DNA of 32,205 nt, taken from the NCBI GenBank assembly GCA_964639275.1, contig CAZXCQ010000031.1:1-32205 (forward strand). Reading direction: 5' to 3'. This document shows, one piece after another, positions 16,780 through 24,451 of this stretch (position 1 is the first letter of the stretch; each line of letters opens with the position of its first letter). The stretch comes from CAZXCQ01 sp964639275 (GTDB lineage Bacteria > Desulfobacterota > DSM-4660 > Desulfatiglandales > Desulfatiglandaceae). The position numbers and the translations under genes are program-made. The notes below the pieces were generated by a model. That model did not search any database. It had not been told where the DNA came from and was given only the letters and a program-made list of their open reading frames with translations.

Positions 16780-17577
16780 CTATCTTCCTTTAAACCGCGG
16801 TTTTCTCTTCTCGGAAAATGCCATTTGGCCTTCTCTAAGGTCTTCACTGTGAAAGGCCTGTTCCACAAAGGACCCGGCCTCTTTGAGATCCTCGCCCCTT
16901 ATTTTTGTGCTTCGCATCAAGATGTTGAGGATCTTTTTGGTCCCCTTGAGAGAAAGGGGTGCGTTACCGGCGATCTCTTCTGCCAGTCCATAAGTAAATG
17001 ATTCGAGCTCCTTTTTTGGGACAACATAATCCGCCAGGCCCTTTTCCTTGATCATTGGGGCATCATAGATCCGTCCCGTAAAGAAAAGCTCCTTTGTCTT
17101 GGACAGGCCGATAACCTGAACAAACCGTTGTATCCCTGTCGGTGCATAGACCACCCCAAGCTTTGCAGGGGTCATTCCCATACGTGTATCATCAGCAGCC
17201 ACCCGAATATCACAGCACATGGAAAGCTCACAGCCTGCCCCATAGGCATAACCATTGAGCATGGCAATAACGGGATAGGGGTAGTTGATCACGCTCTCAA
17301 GGGCCAGCTCCAAGGGATCGTTCTTGAGCTTTTCCCGAATGCCATCCGGGTCTCCCTTTGTCGGTATAGCACCGATGTCATATCCGGCGGAGAACGCCTT
17401 ATCTCCAGCTCCTCGAATGACAACGGTCCGAATATCGTCGTTTTTTGAAGATTCGTCAAATATCTCACAGATCTCTATCAGCATGTCAGGAGACAGGGCA
17501 TTTCTCTTTTCAGGTCGGTTCAGCACCAAAGTCATAACATGCCTGCTCGTCTCGGTTAAAAGCATTCCAGTTTTCAT
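16780..17577 (-). CDS. Crotonase-fold protein, methylmalonyl-CoA decarboxylase (YgfG/ScpB)-like
   Basis: A 265-residue enoyl-CoA hydratase/isomerase-superfamily protein that resembles E. coli YgfG/ScpB more than true hydratases. Shared features are FSAGYDI (YgfG FSAGHDI), MTPAKLGVVYAPTGI (YgfG MTPVNLGVPYNLVGI) and the C-terminal SEDLREGQ...EKRKPRF. Tyr144 matches the YgfG active-site Tyr140. The hydratase Glu164 position is not acidic here, which argues against water addition. YgfG's His66 is Tyr66. The predicted reaction is decarboxylation of a methylmalonyl-CoA-like product of the neighbouring mutase. The ATG at 17577 follows AGAGGA at 8 nt; an upstream TTG is unlikely. It lies 23 nt after the CoA lyase stop. 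Alternative: an isomerase of the same fold. Confidence 0.85.
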   Translation of the reverse strand: MKTGMLLTETSRHVMTLVLNRPEKRNALSPDMLIEICEIFDESSKNDDIRTVVIRGAGDKAFSAGYDIGAIPTKGDPDGIREKLKNDPLELALESVINYPYPVIAMLNGYAYGAGCELSMCCDIRVAADDTRMGMTPAKLGVVYAPTGIQRFVQVIGLSKTKELFFTGRIYDAPMIKEKGLADYVVPKKELESFTYGLAEEIAGNAPLSLKGTKKILNILMRSTKIRGEDLKEAGSFVEQAFHSEDLREGQMAFSEKRKPRFKGR

Positions 17578-17600
17578 TTCTATATTCCTCTCCAACCGAA

Positions 17601-18485
17601 TCAAGTCTTGCCTGCAATAGCCTGGGCCAGGGCATAAATCCTTCTGGATTTTTCTACCACCGGATAGTCTATGAATTTTCCTTCCAATTGAATTGCCGCC
17701 TTTCCCTCACGTTCCGCTTCCTCAAAGGCCTCGATAACGCGCTCTGCATAAGCGATCTCCTCTGCAGAAGGGGTAAAAACACCATGACAGGGTTCAATCT
17801 GGTTTGGATGGATCACAATCTTGCCTTGAAAGCCATAGGCCTTCGCCTTCTTTGCGTCTGCAATCAGCCCGTCGATATCTTTTAGGTCAACCATCCATGG
17901 CGTGTCCAGGGGTGGCATGATACCCGCAGCACGGCATATTATGGGTATTCGAGCACGTGGATATTCTAACTCTTTTCCTTCGCGCGTTAAGCTGATTCCC
18001 AAATCCAGTGTGTAATCAGCTGCCCCGAAGGCAACTGTAGAGATACGGTTGAATGCCGGTTTGGCCGTGAGAATCCGGTAAAGCTCCTCAATACCTCTGG
18101 CGGTTTCGCAAATGGGCATTACCTTCAGGACCCCGGGCTTTAATCCGTTGCTTTCTTCTAAGTCTGTGAGAAGTTTGTCTATCTTCAAAATATCCTCTTT
18201 AGACTCTACCTTAGGCAACATTATCCCTACCAGATTCCTGGATGCTATGGCCTCCAAATCCCCTCTGGCATACTGCGTACTCAAGGCATTGATTCTGACA
18301 TACATCTGTCTCTCAGGATGACTGTCCAGCACCTCTCTTACAACGGGTCGGGTCGATTCCTTCTCAGCAATAGGGACAGCATCTTCTAGATCGATGATGA
18401 CGGCATCTGCGCCCGATCCAATTGCCTTTTCTGCCCTGTCCCGCCTATTGCCGGGTGCAAATAGCGCAGTCCTTAGTGGCTTCAT
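17601..18485 (-). CDS. HpcH/HpaI-family CoA ester lyase (CitE-like; malyl-/citramalyl-CoA lyase type)
   Basis: A 294-residue single-chain CitE-like lyase, the length of free-standing malyl-CoA or citramalyl-CoA lyases. Substrate/metal residues by family pattern are R64 (VRINAL), E127 (PICETARGIE) and D157 (AFGAADYTLDLG), with LEDAVP at 33-38. The C-terminal GKFIDYPVVEKSRRI segment is typical of the CLYBL/Mcl branch. The enzyme cleaves a 3-hydroxyacyl-CoA-type dicarboxylate to acetyl- or propionyl-CoA plus glyoxylate or pyruvate. No citrate lyase alpha or acyl-carrier gamma subunit is nearby, so citrate lyase itself is unlikely. SD GGGGGA lies 6 nt before the ATG. It sits immediately downstream of the SucCD-like ligase genes, which would make its CoA ester. 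Confidence 0.9.
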   Translation of the reverse strand: MKPLRTALFAPGNRRDRAEKAIGSGADAVIIDLEDAVPIAEKESTRPVVREVLDSHPERQMYVRINALSTQYARGDLEAIASRNLVGIMLPKVESKEDILKIDKLLTDLEESNGLKPGVLKVMPICETARGIEELYRILTAKPAFNRISTVAFGAADYTLDLGISLTREGKELEYPRARIPIICRAAGIMPPLDTPWMVDLKDIDGLIADAKKAKAYGFQGKIVIHPNQIEPCHGVFTPSAEEIAYAERVIEAFEEAEREGKAAIQLEGKFIDYPVVEKSRRIYALAQAIAGKT

Positions 18486-18566
18486 ACATAGTCCCCCTTC
18501 ATCTCACGCAATTGACTGCCTTACGGTTCACAAAACAATACTCCCATTAACTGGGCTTTCCTCGAA

Positions 18567-19466
18567 CTACTGTGCCATCACACCTTGCAGTATCTCGACG
18601 ATATCGTTAAAATTATCTGCCACGTGACAGCCTGCATCCCTGAGCCTGGCTGTCTTTGTTGACGGTTTTCCCATGCCCCCCTCGATAATTGAGGCGGCAT
18701 GGCCAAACACGGTTCCTTCAGGCATATCTTCAACAAACCTACCGGCAATATAGGCGATTAGTGGCTTTGTGAAACCCCCATTATTCAAGAAGTCGGCAAC
18801 ATCCTCTTCATAACTGGTGCCGGGTTCACCCCACATTACAACTGCCTTTGTCTTTGGGTCCTCTTCGAACATGCCCAAGATTACCTTTGGCGGGGAGCCA
18901 ATAAGAGGATCCCCACCGATACTGACGCTTGTACTTATACCGGCACCAGCCCTTTTGACCATCCAGGAACACTCTGCTGTCATACCACCGCTCCGTGAAA
19001 TCACCCCAACCGCTCCGGGAACAAAACAACGTTCAACGTTGTCACCTCCGATAGCACCAAGTTTGACCCTGTCCTCCGGGGTTATTATCCCCACCGAATT
19101 CGGGCCTATGATCGAGCAATTGGCCTTTTTTGCGGCGAGGAGAAACCGGGCCACATCGTGTCTTGGTATTCTCTCGGTAATTACGACGATTAATTTTATG
19201 CCGTTGTCTATGGCTTCCATGACTGCGTCATAGGCAAAAGCGGGTGGCACATATATCACAGAGGTGTTCAGTTCATTTTCCTGGCAAGCACGTTTTAAGG
19301 TGTCGTATACGGGGACACCTTCAACATCCTGGCCTTCCTTTCCGGGAGTAACCCCTGCCACGATCTTTGTCCCGTAAGCCAGCGCATGCTTGGTGACCAT
19401 TGAGGCCTCTCTACCCGTTATTCCTTGAATGACGATCTTTGAATCCTTATTGACTAATATGGCCAT
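18567..19466 (-). CDS. Succinyl-CoA synthetase-like alpha subunit (dicarboxylate:CoA ligase)
   Basis: A 299-residue SucD-family chain. The N-terminal CoA-binding Rossmann domain reads VNKDSKIVIQGITGREASM, and the phospho-His loop is TVFGHAASIIEGGMGKPSTK with H256. It is the partner of the beta subunit whose stop codon (TAG) directly abuts this ATG; SD AAGGGGGAAG spans the junction. Family members include succinate:CoA ligase and malate:CoA ligase (MtkB). Placement between fumarase-type hydratases and a CitE-like lyase favours a 2-hydroxydicarboxylate such as malate or citramalate over succinate, by analogy with serine-cycle malate thiokinase plus malyl-CoA lyase. Substrate specificity is not provable by eye. 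Confidence 0.9.
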   Translation of the reverse strand: MAILVNKDSKIVIQGITGREASMVTKHALAYGTKIVAGVTPGKEGQDVEGVPVYDTLKRACQENELNTSVIYVPPAFAYDAVMEAIDNGIKLIVVITERIPRHDVARFLLAAKKANCSIIGPNSVGIITPEDRVKLGAIGGDNVERCFVPGAVGVISRSGGMTAECSWMVKRAGAGISTSVSIGGDPLIGSPPKVILGMFEEDPKTKAVVMWGEPGTSYEEDVADFLNNGGFTKPLIAYIAGRFVEDMPEGTVFGHAASIIEGGMGKPSTKTARLRDAGCHVADNFNDIVEILQGVMAQ

Positions 19467-20690
19467 CTAGCGCTTCCCCCTTGAATCGGCCCTTTTCATT
19501 TTTTCAACGATAAGTCGGGCAGCATCCTCCATCGTGATATCGTCGCCATAGTACTCAATGCCGCGTTCTGAAAAAATCCTTCTCGCTTCACCATCATTCA
19601 CCCCGGCAAGTCTCACCAATATTGGGAACGTCTTTGGATCAAGATTCATTTCATCAAAGGCCTTTACGATTCCCTTTGCGACCACGTCTGTCTGGGTATT
19701 GTTCGTTATGTTGGTATCCATAAAGAAACTCCTGACCCCGGGCTTGGACAGGATGCCCTTGACCAACCCCGTAACCTTTGTCTCTGTCGGATTTCCGCCG
19801 AATTCGGTATAGTTTGCCGGTCTGCCACCAAACCTCAGCAACGTATCATAGACCAAAAGGCTCCCGCCACCCCCGCCACACAAAAGGCCGATGTCCCCTC
19901 CCTCCATTTCTGTATAACGGGCAGTCCCCCGGTATGACTCTGACCGGTCAACAGCTACCATTTGTTTCTCCAGGGCGGTAAGCGGTCGCCAGGCTCGATC
20001 GCTTCCCGCCTCCACTTTCTCTGATAGGTCGCGCTGCCTGTATAATGCATCGTCATCGATCCCCATCAATATTGCGGCAGCCACCAGGTCACCTTCCGAG
20101 GTTATTGCCAAGGGGTTAATCTCGATTATCGTGGCGTCATACTTTTCGAAGACCTGATAAAGCCTCCAGAGAATTGGCGTAGCCTTTTGCAGGGCACTGC
20201 CTGTCAGTCCCAAATCTGACCATATTTCCTTTGCCTTATATTGATGAAACCCTTCCAGCATATTTATGTGCGACTTGATTATCTTGTCGGGCTGAGTTTG
20301 GGCAATGTCTTCAATATCGATCCCGCCTGCACTGCTTGCGATGATTACCGGCATCATTTCGCGTGAATCGAAGGTAATTGAAACGTAAAGCTCCTGAGAT
20401 ATATTGATCTTCTTTTCGATCAATAGCTGCTCAACAGGAAAGTTCCTGACCGTCATAGACAAAATTTCGTTCGCGATCTTCTCGGTCTCCTCCGGATTTT
20501 CCGAAAACCTGACAGCTCCCGCCTTTCCCCGTTTTCCGACCGTAACCAGGGCCTTTATGACAACAGGGTAGCCCAGTTCTTCGGCCGCCTCCAACGCCTC
20601 TTTGACATCCTTTGCAACCAGGAAGTCCGGGGTCGGTATGTTGTTCCTTCTGAGCAACTCTTTACCAATATTTTCCAATACTCTGGCCAT
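19467..20690 (-). CDS. Succinyl-CoA synthetase-like beta subunit (ATP-grasp; dicarboxylate:CoA ligase)
   Basis: A 407-residue SucC-family chain, somewhat longer than the usual 385-390. The N-terminal ATP-grasp domain has EELGYPVVIKALVTVGKRGKAG, matching the family's ATP-binding Lys region, and EKYDATIIEINPLAIT carries the metal-binding EINPL motif. In the C-terminal domain, GLLCGGGGGSLLVYDTL and NYTEFGGNPTETKVTGLVKG replace the common LDVGG...A segment, so the phosphohistidine-docking loop differs from standard succinyl-CoA synthetase. SD GGGAGG is 5 nt before the ATG. With the adjacent alpha subunit it should form CoA thioesters with ATP or GTP, probably of the acid delivered by the upstream hydratases (inference). 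Confidence 0.88.
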   Translation of the reverse strand: MARVLENIGKELLRRNNIPTPDFLVAKDVKEALEAAEELGYPVVIKALVTVGKRGKAGAVRFSENPEETEKIANEILSMTVRNFPVEQLLIEKKINISQELYVSITFDSREMMPVIIASSAGGIDIEDIAQTQPDKIIKSHINMLEGFHQYKAKEIWSDLGLTGSALQKATPILWRLYQVFEKYDATIIEINPLAITSEGDLVAAAILMGIDDDALYRQRDLSEKVEAGSDRAWRPLTALEKQMVAVDRSESYRGTARYTEMEGGDIGLLCGGGGGSLLVYDTLLRFGGRPANYTEFGGNPTETKVTGLVKGILSKPGVRSFFMDTNITNNTQTDVVAKGIVKAFDEMNLDPKTFPILVRLAGVNDGEARRIFSERGIEYYGDDITMEDAARLIVEKMKRADSRGKR

Positions 20691-20755
20691 AAAAGCCTCC
20701 CTACGAATCCAAATATATGCGCCAAGGCAGGAATCGACACTCAGACATACTCGGC

Positions 20756-22411
20756 CTAGGTGGTTCTTGCTTTCTCAATCACTTCTTCCAGTGATAGGCC
20801 GGCAAAGGTCTGGGGGTATTGTATATATCTCTTGTAAGGATCCAGACGTTCCTTTCGATAGATATCTCGAGCATTTTCATAGACTTTTTCCAGCACCTCT
20901 TGTACTAATGAATTTCCCTGAGAATCAATGCCGACCACCAGGGGGCCAAAATTGCTAACATCAAAGACCCACACCGCCTCAGGGTAGCCCAGATCCAGCC
21001 AATTGACCTCTGTCTGATTAATCGTCTTTTGATAGGTTACCGCACACCCGCCCACCGCCTCCAGATACACTCCTTTCCCTCTCAAGGCATCGACCATTTT
21101 GGTCCCCATGGTTCCCTTCCCAATAGCGACTTTGATTATCCCTTGGTCCACTAAGAAGGCGGCGTCGTTGGTAAACCGTGAACTTGTGGTGGGCCCTGCA
21201 GCATTAATGCGCCATCGATTCGAGTCCCTTTCAATGACAGGCCCACAGTGAAAAATGACCCCGTGGTCCAAAATTTCTTTTGGGATCTCGTGTCTCTTGC
21301 CTTTCTTTATCATTTCAACCATCCGCCGGTGAGCGCCATCGCGAGAGGTACAGATTGTCCCGTTAAGATAAACAATATCCCGGACACGGAGTTTGAGGAT
21401 GTCTTCGGGGCTTATGGGCGTGTTCAAATAGTAAACATTGTCGCTGATACTTGATTTTGACAGTTCCAGGGAAAGTGCTACCCTCAGTTCCGGGACCTCT
21501 TCTTTCTGGAGATGCGTCGTAAGGTATTGTATCTTGTTTTCTGTCACCAACGCCTCCGACCCTCGCGAGGCCCAGCATTGCTGCGATACGGCAACCGGCG
21601 CCACCGCGGTATGGGTGCCCCGTCTTTCCACATAGACACCGAGGCTGGTCGTTCTCCCTCCATCGCCCATTGGCCCCAGCCCTAGACTGTTTACGCACCG
21701 AAGGATCCTTTGCTCAAGGCGATGAATTGGGCCATTATGGGAAGAGCTATCCGAGGTTTTTTGGGTCAGTTCTCTGAAGACCGCATTCTTTGCGTTTAGC
21801 ATTGCCTCCGAGACGTACCCCCCTACGCCGATTCCCAAAAACCCGGGGATACACCCTTCTCCCTTTGATAGCAGGACGTTATTCAATACATATGCCAAGA
21901 CGGCATCTTCCATATCCTCAGTGCTGGTAAAGATCCAATCTGCAGTTGATTTGATCTCCCCCCCAAATCCTTTTAGCTCCGCCCTGATCCTCATCGGACC
22001 TGGATCATGGTCAAAGTGATAATGGGTAAACGGTGTTCCCCACCCGGCATTATTCCCCGGGTTTTCAAAGGTAAACGGCTCTATCACATTTTTTCTGATC
22101 GGGACCTCATCTGTGGCCTGTATGGTCGCCTCAGTAATGGCCGTGTTAATATCACCCTGGATACAAATACTGGGATTCAAATAGACGTGAAACGTGGGAA
22201 TACCCGTGTCCTGGCAGAGGCAGGTAGACTCCTCCGTGGCGTAGAGGATATTCTGGATTATTGAAGCAATAGCGCCTTTGCCAGCCTGGCTGTCTTCGTG
22301 CCTAAGGCACTCAAATAACTTCTTCAGGTAATTCTTCGGATATCTTGTGGCCGTATTGGCCAGCAAATTATACGCAACGTCGCGGATTGTTTCTTGAGAA
22401 ATATCTTCCAT
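20756..22411 (-). CDS. Class I (Fe-S) fumarate hydratase-type enzyme, fused alpha-beta
   Basis: A 551-residue fused class I fumarase, the size of E. coli FumA (548). Fe-S cysteines are C66 (CQDTG), C187 (EGCIPG) and C279 (QQCW). The C-terminal catalytic motifs are canonical: SRDGAH at 356-361, AAGPTTSSR at 404-412 and GKGTMG at 431-436. It probably catalyses reversible hydration of fumarate; related class I enzymes also hydrate mesaconate to citramalate. The cluster is oxygen-sensitive, fitting an anaerobe. SD AAGGA lies 7 nt before the ATG at 22411. It follows a second, heteromeric hydratase of the same class (22469-24321), so two hydratases in series probably serve different substrates or stereochemistries. 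It lies 65 nt upstream of the CoA ligase genes. Confidence 0.92.
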   Translation of the reverse strand: MEDISQETIRDVAYNLLANTATRYPKNYLKKLFECLRHEDSQAGKGAIASIIQNILYATEESTCLCQDTGIPTFHVYLNPSICIQGDINTAITEATIQATDEVPIRKNVIEPFTFENPGNNAGWGTPFTHYHFDHDPGPMRIRAELKGFGGEIKSTADWIFTSTEDMEDAVLAYVLNNVLLSKGEGCIPGFLGIGVGGYVSEAMLNAKNAVFRELTQKTSDSSSHNGPIHRLEQRILRCVNSLGLGPMGDGGRTTSLGVYVERRGTHTAVAPVAVSQQCWASRGSEALVTENKIQYLTTHLQKEEVPELRVALSLELSKSSISDNVYYLNTPISPEDILKLRVRDIVYLNGTICTSRDGAHRRMVEMIKKGKRHEIPKEILDHGVIFHCGPVIERDSNRWRINAAGPTTSSRFTNDAAFLVDQGIIKVAIGKGTMGTKMVDALRGKGVYLEAVGGCAVTYQKTINQTEVNWLDLGYPEAVWVFDVSNFGPLVVGIDSQGNSLVQEVLEKVYENARDIYRKERLDPYKRYIQYPQTFAGLSLEEVIEKARTT

Positions 22412-22468
22412 AAGAGAGTCCTTTGAGATTTTGTCGCAACATCCTCATAAGCATTTGTCCTATTTCGG

Positions 22469-23083
22469 TCACGTATAAACATAGTCCTTGATGCCGTACT
22501 TTTCGTAAGCTGCTTCCAATTTCCGATTCACCCGTCCATTTACACGATCAAACAGGTTGTGGCCACTGGCATCTATATCGACAATAAAGGGGCCAAAATT
22601 TTCAACATCCAATACCCAGGTTGACTCCAAAGGCCCTAATTCATCCAAGTCGTATACATCAACCACCTTCTTAACTCTTTTGGCCAGGATGTTTCCTATC
22701 AATGCACCCCACGAAAGGTGGACACATCCGACCTCTTTCATGGCCATCATGGTTTGCATGCCCATGGTACTTTTGCCTATGATCGCCCGGATACCCAGCT
22801 TATTGATTATTGGTGCCCCCAGTTTTTCAAAACGGATGCTTGAAGTACAAAGCAGGCTAACCGCCTCCCATCTGTTTTGGACCCTTTTCATGACTCCGCC
22901 CATATGAAACATGACGTTCATTTTTCTAAAATCGATTGGAGGCAAAATATCCTGCTCCACTGCCCTTATTTGAAAAAGTGAGCGGCACGTATAAATTAAA
23001 CCGTCCAGGTAGACGATGTCTTCAATATTTAGTCGTCGAACCTCTTTTTCGGAAAGTGGAATGGTTAGTCTTTTGGTGGCCAT
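22469..23083 (-). CDS. Fumarase/tartrate dehydratase-type beta subunit, divergent active site
   Basis: A 204-residue stand-alone chain equivalent to the C-terminal domain of class I fumarases or TtdB. The overall frame is kept: EDIVYLDGLIYTCR, GKSTMG at 103-108 and VLDVENFGPFIVDIDASGH. Two signature motifs are lost. The RDxAH segment is RSLFQ (34-38), so the active-site His is Gln, and AGPTTSxR is SLLCTSSIR (76-84). The changes predict a substrate other than fumarate, or altered chemistry. The ATG at 23083 has only a weak G-rich upstream signal (AGGCGAAATGGGGT). A long palindromic repeat ends 40 nt upstream and separates it from its alpha subunit gene, which is unusual for an obligate pair. 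Confidence 0.86.
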   Translation of the reverse strand: MATKRLTIPLSEKEVRRLNIEDIVYLDGLIYTCRSLFQIRAVEQDILPPIDFRKMNVMFHMGGVMKRVQNRWEAVSLLCTSSIRFEKLGAPIINKLGIRAIIGKSTMGMQTMMAMKEVGCVHLSWGALIGNILAKRVKKVVDVYDLDELGPLESTWVLDVENFGPFIVDIDASGHNLFDRVNGRVNRKLEAAYEKYGIKDYVYT

Positions 23084-23123
23084 ACCCCATTTCGCCTATA
23101 CATCGGCTAATTGCTTTCGTATC

Positions 23124-23387
23124 GTATCAGTTTAGCCCTTTTCAAAATTGACACTTGGACAGGGGAATGGGGGTTCCGTTTTGAAGGGCGTATCCCTGTC
23201 TGAGACCGTTAGAGAGCGTTAAGAAATCACCGACATCGACATCGCTAAGAACTGTAAGACTTTGGAGCAAATGTTGCCCCCTGTTTTCACCTATGGCACG
23301 TGATTTCTTTACGCTCTCTTGTGGGCGAGTTATACGCCCGAAAAAGGGAACCCCCATTCCCCGGGTTTCAAAGGGCTAAAGTGTTGC
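23124..23387 (-). repeat. Palindromic intergenic repeat, copy 3, long nested form (264 bp)
   Basis: The outer arms match the 93-bp family (GTATCAGTTTAGCCC at one end, GGGCTAAAGTGTTGC at the other). The centre carries about 170 extra bp: a second inverted pair around GGGCGTAT/ATACGCCC, then a third pair AGAGAGCGTTAAGAAATCAC / GTGATTTCTTTACGCTCTCT enclosing about 60 bp. The outer end overlaps the last 20 bp of the alpha-subunit gene and contains its stop codon. The copy cut at the right window edge (32134-32205) shows the same extra segment. Confidence 0.9.
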
Positions 23388-24321
23388 TTTCGTGTCTATC
23401 GTTCCAGTCTACAAAGTCCCTGTAGCTTATCTTTCCGTCTGGTGTAATCCGAGCTACTTTCCGGCGCCCAAGCCAGCACTGGGCATTATATGCTATTGGC
23501 AAACCAGCAATATGGGTGGTGGCATACTCGATATGTACATCAAGTACCCCAGAACTTCCGCCCATTCCCATCGGTCCTATTTCAAAGGAGTCAGCAAGAC
23601 CCGCCAGTTCCTGTTCCAGATCAGCGATATCTTTATCAGGATGACGGCTCCCGATTGGCCGAAGAACAGCCGCTCGCTTGGCTATCTTCATACAGGTATC
23701 GGCTGTGCCCCCGATCCCTATGCCGATGATATTAGGGGGACAGGTCTTGCCGGCATAGGTCGAGCTTTTGATACAATCCAGAATGAATCTCATAATCCCT
23801 TTCTTGCCATCTACGGGTGACATCATGCGATAGAAGGTGCCGGATGTCTCAGAACCACCACTTATTGGGATTGCAACAATGTCCATATGGTCGATATTTG
23901 GGTCGAATGTTAGCTCAACCTGGGGTGAGTAATAACCGAGATTTGTTCTCGTGTTTTTTCGGGTTATGGGGTGAACCATATTTGGCCTGAGTTTGCCGTT
24001 AAGGGTAGCGTCTTTGATTGCCTTCCTGGACTCTTTATAAAGGCTGGAAAACCCTTTTTCTATTCTCACATTATCACCAATCCTCACATAGTACACTGGC
24101 GCACCGGTGTCGGGGCAGAGAAGCTGATCTCCGTCTTTATTATATTCAACGCAGTTCTTTAACGTCATCTCCAGATTTAGTCTGGCGACTTCATTACGTT
24201 CCTTTTCTATTAGTTCCGATAGACTTGCCTTGACATCCGCGGGCATGATATTGACCGCCATGACAATTGCATTATACATCATTTCATAGACTGTCTGGGT
24301 GCTCACAAATAGTCCTTCCAT
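23368..24321 (-). CDS. Fumarase/tartrate dehydratase-type alpha subunit
   Basis: A 317-residue Fe-S subunit aligning with TtdA (303 residues) through NIMPADV, LLCPDTG, KTCPPNIIGIGIGG, LRPIGSRHP, EIGPMGMGG and NAQCWLGRR. Cluster ligands are C69, C194 and C282. The segment SGGSETSGTFYRMMSPVDG (153-171) replaces TtdA's AGGGC...LMPSEG and may set specificity. I use the ATG at 24321 with AGAGGG 5 nt upstream; 24336 is an alternative. A longer in-frame reading to 24492 overlaps the MBL gene and lacks homology-like sequence. The last codons and the TGA come from an inserted palindromic repeat, so the C-terminus (SNTLAL) may not be native. The partner is the divergent beta subunit downstream; substrates could be tartrate, mesaconate/citramalate or another hydroxyacid. 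Confidence 0.87.
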   Translation of the reverse strand: MEGLFVSTQTVYEMMYNAIVMAVNIMPADVKASLSELIEKERNEVARLNLEMTLKNCVEYNKDGDQLLCPDTGAPVYYVRIGDNVRIEKGFSSLYKESRKAIKDATLNGKLRPNMVHPITRKNTRTNLGYYSPQVELTFDPNIDHMDIVAIPISGGSETSGTFYRMMSPVDGKKGIMRFILDCIKSSTYAGKTCPPNIIGIGIGGTADTCMKIAKRAAVLRPIGSRHPDKDIADLEQELAGLADSFEIGPMGMGGSSGVLDVHIEYATTHIAGLPIAYNAQCWLGRRKVARITPDGKISYRDFVDWNDRHESNTLAL

Positions 24322-24451
24322 CACGTCCCTCTTCATAAAATGACACCTGTGGGCTTGCTTTGTGAGCAAAAGAACAAAACAGCCAGCAATGTTTTGCCGG
24401 TTTGAGGGTTCTTGAGCCTGGGCATCCCTTCCAACGTCACGGAGATCTGGT

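Noticed and set aside
16780..17577. Ordinary enoyl-CoA hydratase
   Set aside because: The catalytic Glu164 position is not acidic, and the MTP-x2-LGV-x-Y motif fits methylmalonyl-CoA decarboxylase better.
10724..18485. Complete ethylmalonyl-CoA pathway
   Set aside because: No crotonyl-CoA carboxylase/reductase, methylsuccinyl-CoA dehydrogenase or MaoC-type mesaconyl-CoA hydratase is present.
17601..18485. Citrate lyase beta subunit
   Set aside because: No alpha (CitF) or acyl-carrier gamma (CitD) gene is nearby, and a SucCD-like CoA ligase precedes it instead.
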